DNA of 64,000 bases from Phlebotomus papatasi (GCF_024763615.1 NC_077222.1:21328001-21392000); one strand, 5' to 3'. Positions 34,413-45,138 are shown, numbered from the stretch's first letter. Translations and numbers: made by a program. Notes: generated by a model from the letters alone, not told the origin.

Positions 34413-35185
34413 GGGTAAGTGTGCCAAATTTCGGCATAGTTGCACGCAAGCGACAAAGTCTCAAGTTTGAAATGCAATATTTTTAATAAAAATTGAATAT
34501 TTTTGTTGGTCTTTTATAAGGAGTGTTGCTTGGAACTTTGCAGACAGTTTATCATCTTTATTTTCTCTAAAATCATTCTTAAGACATTTTAAAACGAATA
34601 AAAATGTAGACATAGCTTTGGTGCCCTATTTCGGTCACCTCGATTCTCATAGTTTCTTGCTCTTCCAGAATTCTTTCAATGTCTTTTTCAGATCATCTTG
34701 TTCGTCGAAGCGACATTTTTTGTTATTTTTTGCATTGTACAATCTCAAGAGTATGCAAAAATTAAAAATTCATTTAAATTCGAGAAACAAAAAATATGGC
34801 CGAAGTTGCAAGCTGGCCGGAATTTGGCACACTTACCCTACTCTAGATATTATACAATGCAAAAAATAATTTAAAAAAATATCGCTTCGACGAGCAAGAT
34901 AATCTGAAAAAGCCATTGGAAAAATTCCAGAAGGGAAACAAAAAAAACTATGAGAATGAATGTGGCCGGAATAAGCCACCAATGCTGTCTACATTTTTAT
35001 TCATTTTAAAATATATAAAAAAATGATTTTAGAGAAAACAAAGACGATAAACTGTCTACAAGGTTCCAAGCAGCACTCCTTATAAAAAAGTAACAAAAAA
35101 TTCAATTTGTATTAAAAATATTACATTTCAAACTTGAGACTTTGGCGCTTGCATGCAACTATGCCGAAATTTGGCACACTTACCC
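34413..35185. mobile_element. TA-flanked palindromic MITE dimer
   Basis: A 426-bp element at 34413-34838 has inverted ends (GGGTAAGTGTGCCAAATTTC against GGGTAAGTGTGCCAAATTCC) with TA on both sides (34411-34412, 34839-34840). A second copy lacking one end follows in inverted orientation (34841-35185), so the composite is a long palindrome that again ends in the same terminus and TA (35186-35187). Interior blocks such as CTTCGACGA and CGATAAACTGTCTACAA occur once per copy in opposite orientation. A diverged relative is at 16693-17040. Confidence 0.85.
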
Positions 35186-35574
35186 TACACTGAAAGAAAA
35201 AGGAAACCTCAAAACATATTATATGGCGACTTAATTTCATATATCTAAAAAAGAATAAGAGTAATTTTAGCACAGAAAAGACTAAAATAAGTCGAAAAGA
35301 AGAATATGAAGTGGATAGATATTTTAGCCCAGTCCGGTAATTCTAAACGAAACAATTCTAACTCTTTTGAATTATTCATCAGGATAGTAAATAATTCACT
35401 ACGAGTTGTTAAAAACATGAATAACGTAATATTTAATCGAAAAATATTTTAGGATAATTGTGAAAATGAATTAAATAATACATTATCCACTTTTCTGTTC
35501 GGATTTAAAATAGGAAATGTATTCCTGTATTCCGCTTTTTTCAACTCACCGGTCTAGAGGTCATACCGCAATAC

Positions 35575-36133
35575 AAACTTTAGACAGACAGACCTAAGAT
35601 TTATTCATATGACCTTACTTCTCTAATTTCTTTTCCAGAAAATTTTGACTTAAGATTGGATATAATGGGAAATTCTACACTAGATCTTAAAAAAAACTAA
35701 TAAAAATTGTTATTTAGGATTTCAGCACCTTTGGAAACTAAGCTAAACCTTTAGCCTACACCTTCAGATCTAAGGTTTAGCCATACAGCTTAACTGTTCT
35801 AGTTTCTTATCAGTCAAGATTTTTTTAAAAATTTAACTTAAGATTCGACTATTAAAGACAAATGATCTATTCGATTCTGAAAAACCGATATTTGGGTTTA
35901 CGAGACCTTCGGAAACTGGGCTATACCTCTAGTCTTGAAGACCGCTATATGGACTTCAGACCTTTATCCATTTGGCTTAACTTCTCTAAATTCTTATCAG
36001 TCAAGATTAAGAGAATTATTAAGGGTAAGCGACCCATTAGATTCCGAAAAACTAATAGAATTGTTTGCTATTTAGGATTTTAGGACTTTGAGAAACAGGG
36101 CTAAACCCAACTAAACCTCTAGTCTGAAGACCG
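35575..36133 (-). repeat. Three tandem family A copies
   Basis: Three reverse-complement copies follow each other: about 35575-35753, 35756-35952 and 35953-36133. Each carries the CTTCAGA(C/T)CTAAGG/TT start block, an AAACTAATAGAATTGTTTGCT-like middle and an AGACTTTGAGAAAC-GGGCTAAAC end. All other copies in the window are single, so this tandem arrangement is unusual for the family. Confidence 0.75.
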
Positions 36134-36774
36134 CTTAAGATATTTTATCGTCTTCAATGATAGTACATTAGTCTTCAATGATACTACATAACAAATATTT
36201 TTTAGACACAATTTACATTTCTTTTATTCATCCAACCTTCCAGCCTATTTCTCCGAAATGATCTTTTTCCATTAACTTCGAAAATGGCTCAATGATTTCT
36301 TATTATTTTCCGTTCTTTTTTATGGTAGCCCCCCGGTAGCCCTGGAAAACATTGCGTTTGAGTTTTTAGAAGTGAAAGTTCGAATCACTCTGGACAGCCA
36401 TGTATTCATTAGGGGTTACAAATTAAAGGTACTAATCACGATGTGAAGAGAGTTCCTATCAATAAAGCCAATTTTATTGCAAAATTTTTCTATAAGTTTT
36501 TAGAATATCCAAATTTTGATTTAAATTCTTTAATTAATAAAGAATTAGAAAAATAAATCAAAGAATTTCAATTTAATTAATAATAATCAAAATGAGAAGC
36601 ATCTTCATTTCGAAACATTAAAAGAAAACAGAATAAAAAAGTTTTTTTTAAAGATTTTAAGCTTTCAGAGGAATAATTTGATCCTAGAAACATTCGATAA
36701 TAGCTCCAGCATATCTTCTGTTATTATTAAAGTTTCACAAAATCAAAATAAAATATCCCCTTCTTTCCTAAATT
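36134..36774. other. No recognisable feature
   Basis: AT-rich sequence left of the LINE's 3' tail. Confidence 0.5.
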
Positions 36775-36833
36775 ATTATTATTATTATTTATTCATTAGA
36801 GTATAATAATACAATATCATACAATAAGATTCT

Positions 36834-36862
36834 TGGCTAAGTCAAAGTTGACTGATTAGCCA
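36834..36862 (-). other. Stem-loop in the LINE 3' UTR
   Basis: TGGCTAA (36834-36840) pairs with TTAGCCA (36856-36862), and GTCAA with TTGAC inside, leaving a small asymmetric bulge. It lies in the 3' UTR about 40 bases before the terminal (TAA)n run in the sense of the element. CR1/L2-type elements commonly end with a hairpin and microsatellite that their reverse transcriptase recognises; by analogy this is the likely recognition structure. Confidence 0.6.
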
Positions 36863-36906
36863 GAGTTGGAGCTATATACAAAAATTATATTGTAATATTT
36901 AGGAAG

Positions 36907-39900
36907 TCAATTGTAACGCGAGTTCATCAGATTTTTTATAGTCTGTGCATCAAGTGTGGACAATAATTTCAACACCTCACTTCGGGTTAAACGTTGCACA
37001 CGCGCATTAATATTGTTCACGACAAGGGGTGCAAGATAGTTTATGGATCTCTTGAATGCCTCAGTAGTAGGCCTCGGAATCTCCAAGATCTCATTCCTTC
37101 TATAGTTACAATCGTTGCGGATTAGAATGGCAGGTTGGACGCTTCTGTTAGAACCATTATGAAACAATTCAAAGATTCTCAATACATAGAGGTGGTAGAG
37201 AGGCAGAATGCCCCATCTCGTAAAAAGTGGACCACTGTGATCTCTCCATCCAGCAAATGACATAGTTCTCAAGATAGCCTTATGTGCCACCAACAAATGC
37301 TTTGTGTGAGCTTCATACGTACCACCCCAAAAGATAATACCATAGCTGAGCCTTGACTGGCCCAGAGCGAAGTAGAATGAGCGTAGAAGCTGGGGAGAGC
37401 AAGAGCTCCTCAAGACGTACATTTGACGCGAGACAGCACGCATGTTGCACTGTATCTTTTCGATGTGCTCATTCCATTTTAGAGCACCATCCACTATTAA
37501 GCCCAAGTACTTGAAATTGTCAACTTTTTGAATAACAATGCAGTTGTTGATGCAGGAGCCATGAGGAGAAGGACACCGCCTAGAGTGACAGACAACTCCT
37601 GTTAACTCCTCCCGCCGTCTACCAAACCACATTAGCACAGTCTTTGGGCTCATCATCATTCCATGAAAATCCAACCACTCCCTGATACGAAGAAGGTCAA
37701 TTCGGATGTCATGTTCAATTGCCTCAATACAAGTGTTTTCATACAGAATTGCTACATCGTCCGCATAGGCTGTGGGGCTTCCCAGGAGCATGCCGGACAG
37801 CAGGCTGTTTGCATATATGAGGAAAAGCAGAGGACCCAAAACAGAGCCTTGCGGGACTCCTAGGACACACTCCATCGGCGCACTTGTGCAGTCGTGGAGT
37901 CTCACCACCTGCTGCCTTCCGGTCAGATAGGACCTGAGCCAGTTTTGAGCGGTTCCTCGGAAACCTGCCATTTCACACTTCGCCAGGAGAATATTATGCT
38001 GCACAGCATCAAATGCCTTTGTAAGGTCGAGAAATATTATCGTGGCCGCTCTTTTGGGATTCTTGTTGAGCGCATTGTGTAGGCGTCCAAGGAGCTGCAA
38101 GATGGCATCCTCGCATCCTGACCGTTCACGAAATCCAAATTGCGCGTCGGAGAAATACCGATGCGAAGACAGAAAGTCATTCATCCTTCTGTACATGATC
38201 TTCTCAACAATTTTGGATATACTTGAAATCAAGGAAATTGGTCGGTAATTGGAGGGCACTTTCTTGTCACCTTTTTTGAAGATCGGGATGATTACGGAAG
38301 ATTTTAGTGCATTAGGAAAAATTCCTGACTCGAATGATAAGTTTATGAGATGGGCAAGTACGTCAACAATGTTGAGCGACACCATTTTCAGCATTTTATT
38401 AGTAATGCCATCAGCACCCGGCGCACATTGATTCTTCATTCCAGAAATAACAGTGTATATCTCAGAAGCAGTAGTTGGTCTACAGAAAAAGGAGTTACTG
38501 ATGTGTATGTCAGGCCAAGGAGGGGCACACATAGCAGCTGTACCATTATTGTCAGACATAAGGTCGCTTACTGCCGTAGCAAAGTATGTATTCAGCTCAT
38601 TACATATTTCATTTCGGTCGCTCAGAAGAGCACCATTTTTGGTGATTAAGCTTGGAATGTCAGTACTTTTTTTCCCACGATTTGTCATTTCATTGACTAT
38701 TCTCCAACATCGCTTGGTATCGCTTCCAGCAGATTGCAGCCTATCGGCATAATACGAGTCTTTTGCTTCTCTGACCATGTTGCGTACCTTCTTAGACAAT
38801 TTTTTGCTGTAATCGACCAGTCTTCTATTATTAGGGTATCGTCGTGCCAATCGCAGAAATCTGTTCTTTCTGTCAATTTTAGTGCATAAGGATCGTGATA
38901 TCCACGGTTTCAGAGGGCAGGAACGTCTTCCCCTGAGTACCTCCGTTTTGGTGGCCATTTGGATGTGAGTTCCAAGAGTGTGAATGAGACATTCAAATGC
39001 GTAGTTGACGTTCTCACAAGTGTAGACATTTTGCCAACTCTCAGATCTGAGACGAAGATTTAAGTACTCATAGTCAATAGATGTCTTTCTTATGCATCTC
39101 AAAGAGTAATTTGTGTTTAAATCCGCAGGATCACATAGTATCTTCAAAGCTATCGTATAGTGATCAGTGACCCCGGTTTGTAAAATTTGGGTCTCATTCC
39201 TTATCCGACCTCCCCTCGAATTCCTACAGAAAATATGGTCCAAACACGATGATGAATTAGGAGTTACCCTGGTAGGGTCGCGAACAAGTGGCACTAAGCC
39301 GTGCTCAGCCATTAGGGTTTCGTATTCACTGCTAATCAAAGAATTTAAGAGATTTATGTTTATGTCGCCCAAAACGTAGAAATTTGCCTGATTTATTTGG
39401 CCCAAGCAGGATTTCAGCTCGTCCAGAAAGTTGTTAACAGAGAATCGGTGTTGCCGGTATATACAAAGGAAGACAAACACTTCCTTGCTATGGGTGACCT
39501 TCACACAGACACAGTCAGCAGTCACAAAACTGGTTTCCACTAAGGAGCAAGAAAGTTCCTCGCGCACATACAAAATTACACCACCAGATCGGTATGTGTT
39601 ATCGCAACAGTGAAACAAGGCATATTTTTCCAACTCATAGAGGTGGAGATCACAGTCATTTGTCCAAACCTCAGTAAGGCAGATGATGCTGGGCTTCAGG
39701 TTTTCCGTCTCTAAGGTTACAAGAAATTCATCCAAATTCCTCGCTATACTGCGTATGTTTTGAAGAACAAGCGTAATCATACCTCCATTTTCCGGCGGCG
39801 GAGTGCAAGGATCTGTAGAAGATGAAGGTCCCCAGCCCTGGTCAATTATAGTCAAGTTCGAAAGTGACGACAAAGAGCTCGTTTCAGAATTTGCAGTATA

Positions 39901-39978
39901 TACATTCTCTGAAAGGTAGGTCGAGCGCACGGCAGTTGAGAGATCAACCTCACTGCGAGTTAGATTAGGATTATCCAT
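36907..39978 (-). CDS. LINE ORF2 protein: endonuclease and reverse transcriptase
   Basis: A 1023-residue protein that nicks target DNA and copies its own RNA by target-primed reverse transcription. An APE-type endonuclease (about residues 67-280) starts at VLQNIRSI, with catalytic-type motifs LTEVW (101-105), GDININ (204-209), SCLDHIF (244-250) and TDHYT (271-275, the SDH-like motif). The reverse transcriptase (about 555-760) shows PIFKKGD, YRPISL, FLDLTKAFDAV, GVPQGSVLGPLLF and the active-site YADD at 738-741. A C-terminal region (about 810-1000) with HIEKIQ and LSYGIIFWGG is typical of the CR1/L2 group. There is no RNase H. Its length is normal for the family and I see no stop or frameshift. 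The first in-frame ATG lies 53 nt after the ORF1 stop. Confidence 0.92.
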   Translation of the reverse strand: MDNPNLTRSEVDLSTAVRSTYLSENVYTANSETSSLSSLSNLTIIDQGWGPSSSTDPCTPPPENGGMITLVLQNIRSIARNLDEFLVTLETENLKPSIICLTEVWTNDCDLHLYELEKYALFHCCDNTYRSGGVILYVREELSCSLVETSFVTADCVCVKVTHSKEVFVFLCIYRQHRFSVNNFLDELKSCLGQINQANFYVLGDININLLNSLISSEYETLMAEHGLVPLVRDPTRVTPNSSSCLDHIFCRNSRGGRIRNETQILQTGVTDHYTIALKILCDPADLNTNYSLRCIRKTSIDYEYLNLRLRSESWQNVYTCENVNYAFECLIHTLGTHIQMATKTEVLRGRRSCPLKPWISRSLCTKIDRKNRFLRLARRYPNNRRLVDYSKKLSKKVRNMVREAKDSYYADRLQSAGSDTKRCWRIVNEMTNRGKKSTDIPSLITKNGALLSDRNEICNELNTYFATAVSDLMSDNNGTAAMCAPPWPDIHISNSFFCRPTTASEIYTVISGMKNQCAPGADGITNKMLKMVSLNIVDVLAHLINLSFESGIFPNALKSSVIIPIFKKGDKKVPSNYRPISLISSISKIVEKIMYRRMNDFLSSHRYFSDAQFGFRERSGCEDAILQLLGRLHNALNKNPKRAATIIFLDLTKAFDAVQHNILLAKCEMAGFRGTAQNWLRSYLTGRQQVVRLHDCTSAPMECVLGVPQGSVLGPLLFLIYANSLLSGMLLGSPTAYADDVAILYENTCIEAIEHDIRIDLLRIREWLDFHGMMMSPKTVLMWFGRRREELTGVVCHSRRCPSPHGSCINNCIVIQKVDNFKYLGLIVDGALKWNEHIEKIQCNMRAVSRQMYVLRSSCSPQLLRSFYFALGQSRLSYGIIFWGGTYEAHTKHLLVAHKAILRTMSFAGWRDHSGPLFTRWGILPLYHLYVLRIFELFHNGSNRSVQPAILIRNDCNYRRNEILEIPRPTTEAFKRSINYLAPLVVNNINARVQRLTRSEVLKLLSTLDAQTIKNLMNSRYN

Positions 39979-40031
39979 AGTGTGAGAGCCAAGGTCATGT
40001 ACATTGGTAGCCGATGAGTGAATGCCAGTGT

Positions 40032-41462
40032 TTACTGGACCGCAGGCTGAGCCGGGTCTCTCGAGGAACTCCGAGGAAGTCTCCCAAAAAAATATTCTCG
40101 AAACTTTATATTACTCGGCCAAAAACTATCACTATTCGCCTCAGTGAACTCCTCCTCAGTGAAGGGTATTCGGTAAGATGAGTAAGACACGCGATTATCA
40201 TCCCTGGAAACCCTAACACACTCAGGGCGACGGTGTGTGGACAGTGTCTCTTCCACGTAATCAGCCAGCTGACTGTCCGTCAGTTTGGGGGGCAAGCGCG
40301 TCACAAACAGATATCTAACTTTTGGAGCAGCTCGCAAGAGAGCCGCTGCAGGTGTATCGCGGTTTGCAGTTCCCGTCCCCAATGGACGCATTCGGCGTCC
40401 TCGCCTGTTCCGATCCGGATGGGCTCTGTTGCCAGCAGAGTCATCATCTACCCGATCATTCGCACGATCCACCCGTGGGTGCTCCAGAGCTGGCTCACCA
40501 TTCGGCGAATCACTTTCATTACGCGCGGAGGGACTAAAAGCAGATGGATCAGAAGCGGCGGGACCGGAAATGGAGGGTCCAGATATAGAGGGGCCGGGAA
40601 CGGAGGGTCCAGATACAAAGGGACCGGGACCGGAGGATCCAGGTATAGAGGGGTCAGAAACAGTGAAACCGGAAAACGAGGGTTTAGGAGAGTCCAGAAC
40701 GCGCGGCATTCCTACACTTGCGTCACTCACAGTCACCTCCGACACTTCCGGGACACGAATCGACACTCGTTTGATGGGGGATGAAGTGGAGAGAAGGCCG
40801 CTCCTGATTAATTGTTGCACCCGTAAGTGCTTGCTCAAGGAAGCTTGGCCCATTCCGCGATCATCATCACTGTCACTTGACTCACTAAGATGTCCCTGTG
40901 CCAAGGTTTGTCGAGCGTAATCCACCCTGCCTCCAATGGTGGACTCCAATCGCCTCATAGGAGTCTGCCCCTGAGGCACAAATGATGGTCTAGCCGACGT
41001 CATTGACCAAAAGGCCTGAGCGTCGAGACGCACCTCAAGTGCACGCAATCTAGAACGTACATCCCCCATTTCTCCGAGCTCCGCCCTCAGTCGAGCAATC
41101 TCCAGTTCCAGAACCTGCACTCGAGACTTAGCAGTAGCCAGATCATTCAGCTCACATTTCAGTCTCGCATTCTCCTCAGCGTGGGCCACACACATCGCCT
41201 CGACCCTCTCAAGGCGAGCCATTAATCCAGAAAATGAATACTCCTGCTCTGCAGCTCCCTCATCCTGAGCGCAAGCAGGCGCCATGCATGATTGACACAG
41301 CCAACTAATTTTGCCAATTAGTATGTCATTAATTTCCTGATGAGACACTGGCGGATCCGCACAATCCGCGTGAAACCAGCCGTCGCATGGGCCTGAGCAC
41401 GGAAATCCCGGATTCTGTGTGCGAGACACAGTTAATTCACATTTTATGCATCTGCGCGCCAT
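40032..41462 (-). CDS. LINE ORF1 protein: PHD finger, coiled coil, RRM-like tail
   Basis: A 476-residue protein expected to bind element RNA and assemble the retrotransposition particle. A PHD-type zinc finger occupies residues 5-59: C5-C8, C22-C26, H31-C34, C56-C59, a C4HC3 spacing. A strong coiled coil follows (about 76-152, rich in E/L/R). A Ser/Gly/Pro tandem repeat runs from about 265 to 312 (40527-40670). The C-terminus (about 380-470) starts RYLFVTRLPPKLTDSQLADY and ends with FWPSNIKFREYFF, resembling the RNA-binding tails of ORF1 proteins in insect LINEs. PHD fingers in ORF1 are known from CR1-like elements. Frames of up to 211 codons on the opposite strand here are shadows of the GC-rich coding sequence. 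Confidence 0.88.
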   Translation of the reverse strand: MARRCIKCELTVSRTQNPGFPCSGPCDGWFHADCADPPVSHQEINDILIGKISWLCQSCMAPACAQDEGAAEQEYSFSGLMARLERVEAMCVAHAEENARLKCELNDLATAKSRVQVLELEIARLRAELGEMGDVRSRLRALEVRLDAQAFWSMTSARPSFVPQGQTPMRRLESTIGGRVDYARQTLAQGHLSESSDSDDDRGMGQASLSKHLRVQQLIRSGLLSTSSPIKRVSIRVPEVSEVTVSDASVGMPRVLDSPKPSFSGFTVSDPSIPGSSGPGPFVSGPSVPGPSISGPSISGPAASDPSAFSPSARNESDSPNGEPALEHPRVDRANDRVDDDSAGNRAHPDRNRRGRRMRPLGTGTANRDTPAAALLRAAPKVRYLFVTRLPPKLTDSQLADYVEETLSTHRRPECVRVSRDDNRVSYSSYRIPFTEEEFTEANSDSFWPSNIKFREYFFGRLPRSSSRDPAQPAVQ

Positions 41463-41990
41463 TAATTCAAAAGTAGTAAGCCCCTCGGCAATGACTCTCT
41501 TATTTTAAAAGGAAATCCAACAGTCACTTGTCAAACCGCCAATGGGTCCAGCGACTAATAGATGGCGCTGCAGTTGTCCAGGCTAAAAAAATAACCTGTC
41601 TGACGTCCGGACCGCCATAAAAACACACCCGGACCAGTAATGGCTTCTGGGGCACCAGCAAAGCCGCAAAACACTGTGGGCTGTTAGCTTATCAGTGAGA
41701 AGTCAGCAATGCAGGGGTGCGCAGGTGCAGCAGAAAGAGCACTCAGACGTCCACGCGGAGGGGGAGGGGACTAGCCTTCCACAACCTCAATCCGATCGGT
41801 CACCGTAGAACACCACCACTGGGATAATTCACCCCGAGCTGGAAACCTCTCCAGGACCAGTCAATCCCGCCAGAAGTTCTCACCAGAGCCGGAAACCCAA
41901 CACAGGGCAATTGTGGATCGCAGGTTCAGAGTCAGAAAATGTTCCAGTACGCCTCTCAGTACTCTCAGGACAGCTGAACAGGCAAGGCTT
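41463..41990 (-). other. Probable LINE 5' UTR / internal promoter region
   Basis: GC-rich non-coding sequence directly upstream of ORF1 in the element's sense. LINEs of this type carry their promoter in the 5' UTR; I see no specific motif to assign. The upper limit is set where composition drops to background and is uncertain by some hundred bases. Confidence 0.5.
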
Positions 41991-42169
41991 TTCTTCAAAC
42001 TTTAGGCAAGGAAAACCACGAAAAAGGTCGCTTTTTCCAAAAAGGAAGGATTCGTGGAATCCTTAACCTGCAATATAGCCAATATTTGGCTCAAAAAACA
42101 GAGACAGAGGTGAGAAATCTCCAAAAAAAATATGAGCTCAAAAGTAAATATTTGTATTCCACTTGCCTG

Positions 42170-42630
42170 ACAACTGTCAATTTGTCAAAACATTTTGACA
42201 ACTGTCAAAATGTTTTGCACTTTTGAGAAATTTGATATTACCGAACTGTTACAGAGTGTTGGTTATGGAAACGTAATTAATGTAAGAGTTTTGACAAACA
42301 TTTTAAGGCTTTCAATACTTTCCTTAAGCGAAGGTAAATAGGAGCTATTACAATTTAGATTAGATTCCTAAAAGACAGTTAAAATTATTTTCCAAGATAA
42401 TAATTATAAATTGACAGGTATTCGATAGCTCTGGAAATCTTTTCTTTCAATTGAATAGCGCCACTAGCGGAAGGAAACTTTCATAGGTGGCGCTGCCAAC
42501 TGTTTACAATTTTTAGTACTCAAACTTTTAATCATAAAGTTCGGTTAGATTGAATAAAACAATTTTAAAACAAGTCCTTATTGAAAATAGGGTCAAAGGT
42601 AACGCCTATTGGTAAGTTTAATAAATAATA
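42170..42630. other. Short palindromes and a dispersed repeat fragment
   Basis: About 42177-42215 holds nested short palindromes built from TGACAACTGTCAA and CAAAACATTTTGACA. At about 42455-42510, GGTGGCGCTGCCAACTGTTT followed by CTCAAACTTTTAA resembles the dispersed repeat seen at 21097 and 49810. Confidence 0.5.
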
Positions 42631-42828
42631 GGGGGAAGTGGGCCACCTTTGAAATTAGGACTTTTCTTCTATATTTAAGTGGAACTGAGCTATGTCGTAA
42701 TTCAATTTAGCTTCTCAATCTGTTTGTGCAGCTAAATTATATCACGATTAGGTTCAATTTTATTTAAAAATAGGTGAAAAATCCCAATTTCAAAGGCACC
42801 CCACTTTTAAAGGTGCCCCACTTCCCTC
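42631..42828. mobile_element. Family C MITE, TA-flanked
   Basis: A 198-bp palindromic element with ends GGGGGAAGTGGGCCACCTTT and (complement) GAGGGAAGTGGGGCACCTTT, TA at 42629-42630 and 42829-42830. It is the best-preserved of the family C copies (others at 7972 partial, 52391, 56778). Confidence 0.8.
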
Positions 42829-42830
42829 TA

Positions 42831-44641
42831 TCCTAACCTATTGGCACACCATTTAGATTATTGAAAAAATGTAATATTACTTGTATTTATCAGATACACT
42901 AAATATAAAGTTCAATATTTTAACGAAATTCCTGATAAATGTTCCTTGCCGAACAAGTGTTTCTTCGATCCTAGTTTACATTACCAGTTCATGACTGACA
43001 TTACTATTATTAGGTGTAAATCAATAGGGATAATGATTATCCTTTGAAAGATTTTATTAAGACCTATTAATATTCACTTACGGGAAACCTTTCAAATTTG
43101 TAAGGGGAGGCTTTAAGGCAATATGGATTAGTTATTTATGGAATTGAGAATACGATAGATTTTCTTGGAGTAAGAATACAATTCCGAAATAAATAAATGG
43201 TGGAATTGAGTGATTGAGGGGGCATTTTATAATATAAATGTCGCGACAGGAAAAACATGACCCACATTATCACACACTCGTGTACTTGGTACAATTTTGT
43301 GCTCTATTGAGCGACAGGGAATTATTTTAAAATATCTATATAGGAGAATTGTGTGAGAGTCATTGCGTCAATTGGCTCTGATTCACGGGACAATGACGGA
43401 CTTGCAATGGGTGTTTTAGCATTGATGATGATGATGATCATGATGATGAGGTGGAGATGGTTTCTCAAAGAGGGAGAGAATTCTAATGCTATATAGAATG
43501 ATGATATACCCTTCCGCGCACATAGGATGGACTCTCTTTCTCTCTAATCCCTATGTCTTACAAATTGTAAGCTAATTGATTGAGAATAAATCAATGTAAA
43601 TATTCAGTTGTGTTACATAATGGGGTTTTTGTAAGTGCTTTTGTACCCAAATACAATTGCATTTTGTAATTTTGAATCTAAACGTACAATAGGGGTATTT
43701 CAATGGTGTTTAGAATGTTTTGAATATCATAATCTAACGTCATGATACAGCGCGTCATTTTTGGAATGATTTCGATTGGGAAGTTTTGGAATCAGTAATA
43801 AATTATTTTGTCTGTCAATTAAGAAGTAATTAAATTTTATTTTAATGTATGGATATCTGTTGTTACTTTCTTCAGTGGTAACCACGCGCCGTGTGTGTGA
43901 TACAAGCAGAGAAGAAAGGATCTGATTGTGTTTGCAGGATAACACGGAAATCTAATTCTTGAAATAGACAAAAAAATTCAGGCAGAATACAAAAATCAAA
44001 CCCTTTAAATCAATAGAGTAACGATCGTCACAGAAAGTATATAACGTAAGCTATTATATTGAATCCTTATACAATTTCCAAATAATGTCCCCTTGAGAGT
44101 GAATGCCTAATGTTATATTTTCATAAATTGTTTTAATTTCGTGACTTGACCTTACATGTAATTGTCCTTTTAAATGTTATTGTATAAGGTTATGCTTTAC
44201 ATTATTAATATATTTAAGTGAAAATATAGGAAGTTTACTATGATTAAAATAGAAGCTTTTTGTCATGTGCTGTGCTGTTAAAATTACCCAGAATTCCCTG
44301 AACAGGGATAATATTACAATTTGAGATATATATTTTTTTAACTTTTAAAAGGTATTAAGACAACCTTTTGAAAATTTTTTATTTATAATTTTCACATTAA
44401 ACACAAAATTTAATGCACTTTTTCGAAAAAAAAATTATCGATAAAAGATTAAAAAAACGGTTATTAACCATTCCGTAGCACATTTTTTTTATATTTAGAA
44501 AAAGAAACCTTTGTGATGTTTCTTTGCTAAATCTTTGCAAAATCATCAGGTTCCTCACATACTCTGGCTTCAACACTTAATATTTTTCCCATATTTCTTT
44601 AATCAATGTGGAATATTTATTCAGATAAATGTGTAACTTCA
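42831..44641. other. Putative intron; GAT microsatellite, nothing else
   Basis: A GATGAT-type microsatellite lies at about 43423-43450. No exon or transposon end recognised. Confidence 0.5.
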
Positions 44642-44643
44642 TA

Positions 44644-45138
44644 CATTGAGAGAAATTTGAAAAAGTTAAAATAACATACCGGAAATGTTAATTTTACCCT
44701 GCAGTATTGATCCAAAATCAGTGTAAATATTACCCTTTTTAGGTGTGTTAGGTGTTAAAAGTACCCTTTTTATGTTAATTTTACCCTTAAAAGGTGTAAA
44801 ATTAACATTAAAAAATGTTGATATATTTTTACACCTAAAAAGTGTTAAACTGAGGAAAAAATGTTAATCGCACCCTCTTTTTTCTCAGTACTGAGAAAAA
44901 AGGGGGTGCGATTAACTTTTTTTCCTCGTAACTTTAACACTTTTTAGGTGTAAAAATATATCAACATTTTTTAATGTTAATTTTGCACCTTTTTAAGTGT
45001 AAAATTAACGTGAAAGAGGGTTAATTTAATCACTAATACACCTAAAAAGGGTAATATTTACACCGATTTCGGATCAATAATGCAGGGTAAAATTAACATT
45101 ACCGGAATGTTCTTTTAAGTTTTTCGGATTTTTCTCTG
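44644..45138. mobile_element. Family D MITE pair joined end to end at one TA
   Basis: Two ~246-bp elements in inverted orientation, 44644-44888 and 44891-45138, meet at a single TA (44889-44890) in the sequence TTCTCAG-TA-CTGAGAA. TA also flanks the outer ends (44642-44643, 45139-45140). Shared interior blocks include GTGTAAAAATATATCAACAT and ATTTCGGATCAATA-like sequence. A single copy of the family is at 57288-57541 and another palindromic pair at 60459-60893. Confidence 0.85.

Larger units (their letters stand above)
36775..41990 (-). mobile_element. Apparently intact CR1/L2-group LINE
   Basis: A non-LTR retrotransposon read on the minus strand: 5' UTR (from about 41990; the boundary is an estimate from the drop in GC), ORF1 (41462-40032), a 53-nt spacer, ORF2 (39978-36907), a short 3' UTR and a terminal (TAA)n-type microsatellite (about 36775-36797). 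ORF1 with a PHD finger plus ORF2 with an endonuclease and reverse transcriptase but no RNase H is the plan of the CR1/L2/Crack/Daphne group of the Jockey superfamily; I cannot choose the clade without alignment. Both frames are open from start to stop, so the copy may be full length and recently active. I could not find matching target-site duplications. Confidence 0.85.

Noticed and set aside
40233..40920. 183- and 211-codon + strand frames opposite ORF1
   Set aside because: Shadows of the GC-rich, repeat-containing LINE ORF1 on the minus strand; Gly/Ser-rich repeats mirror its Ser/Gly/Pro tract.
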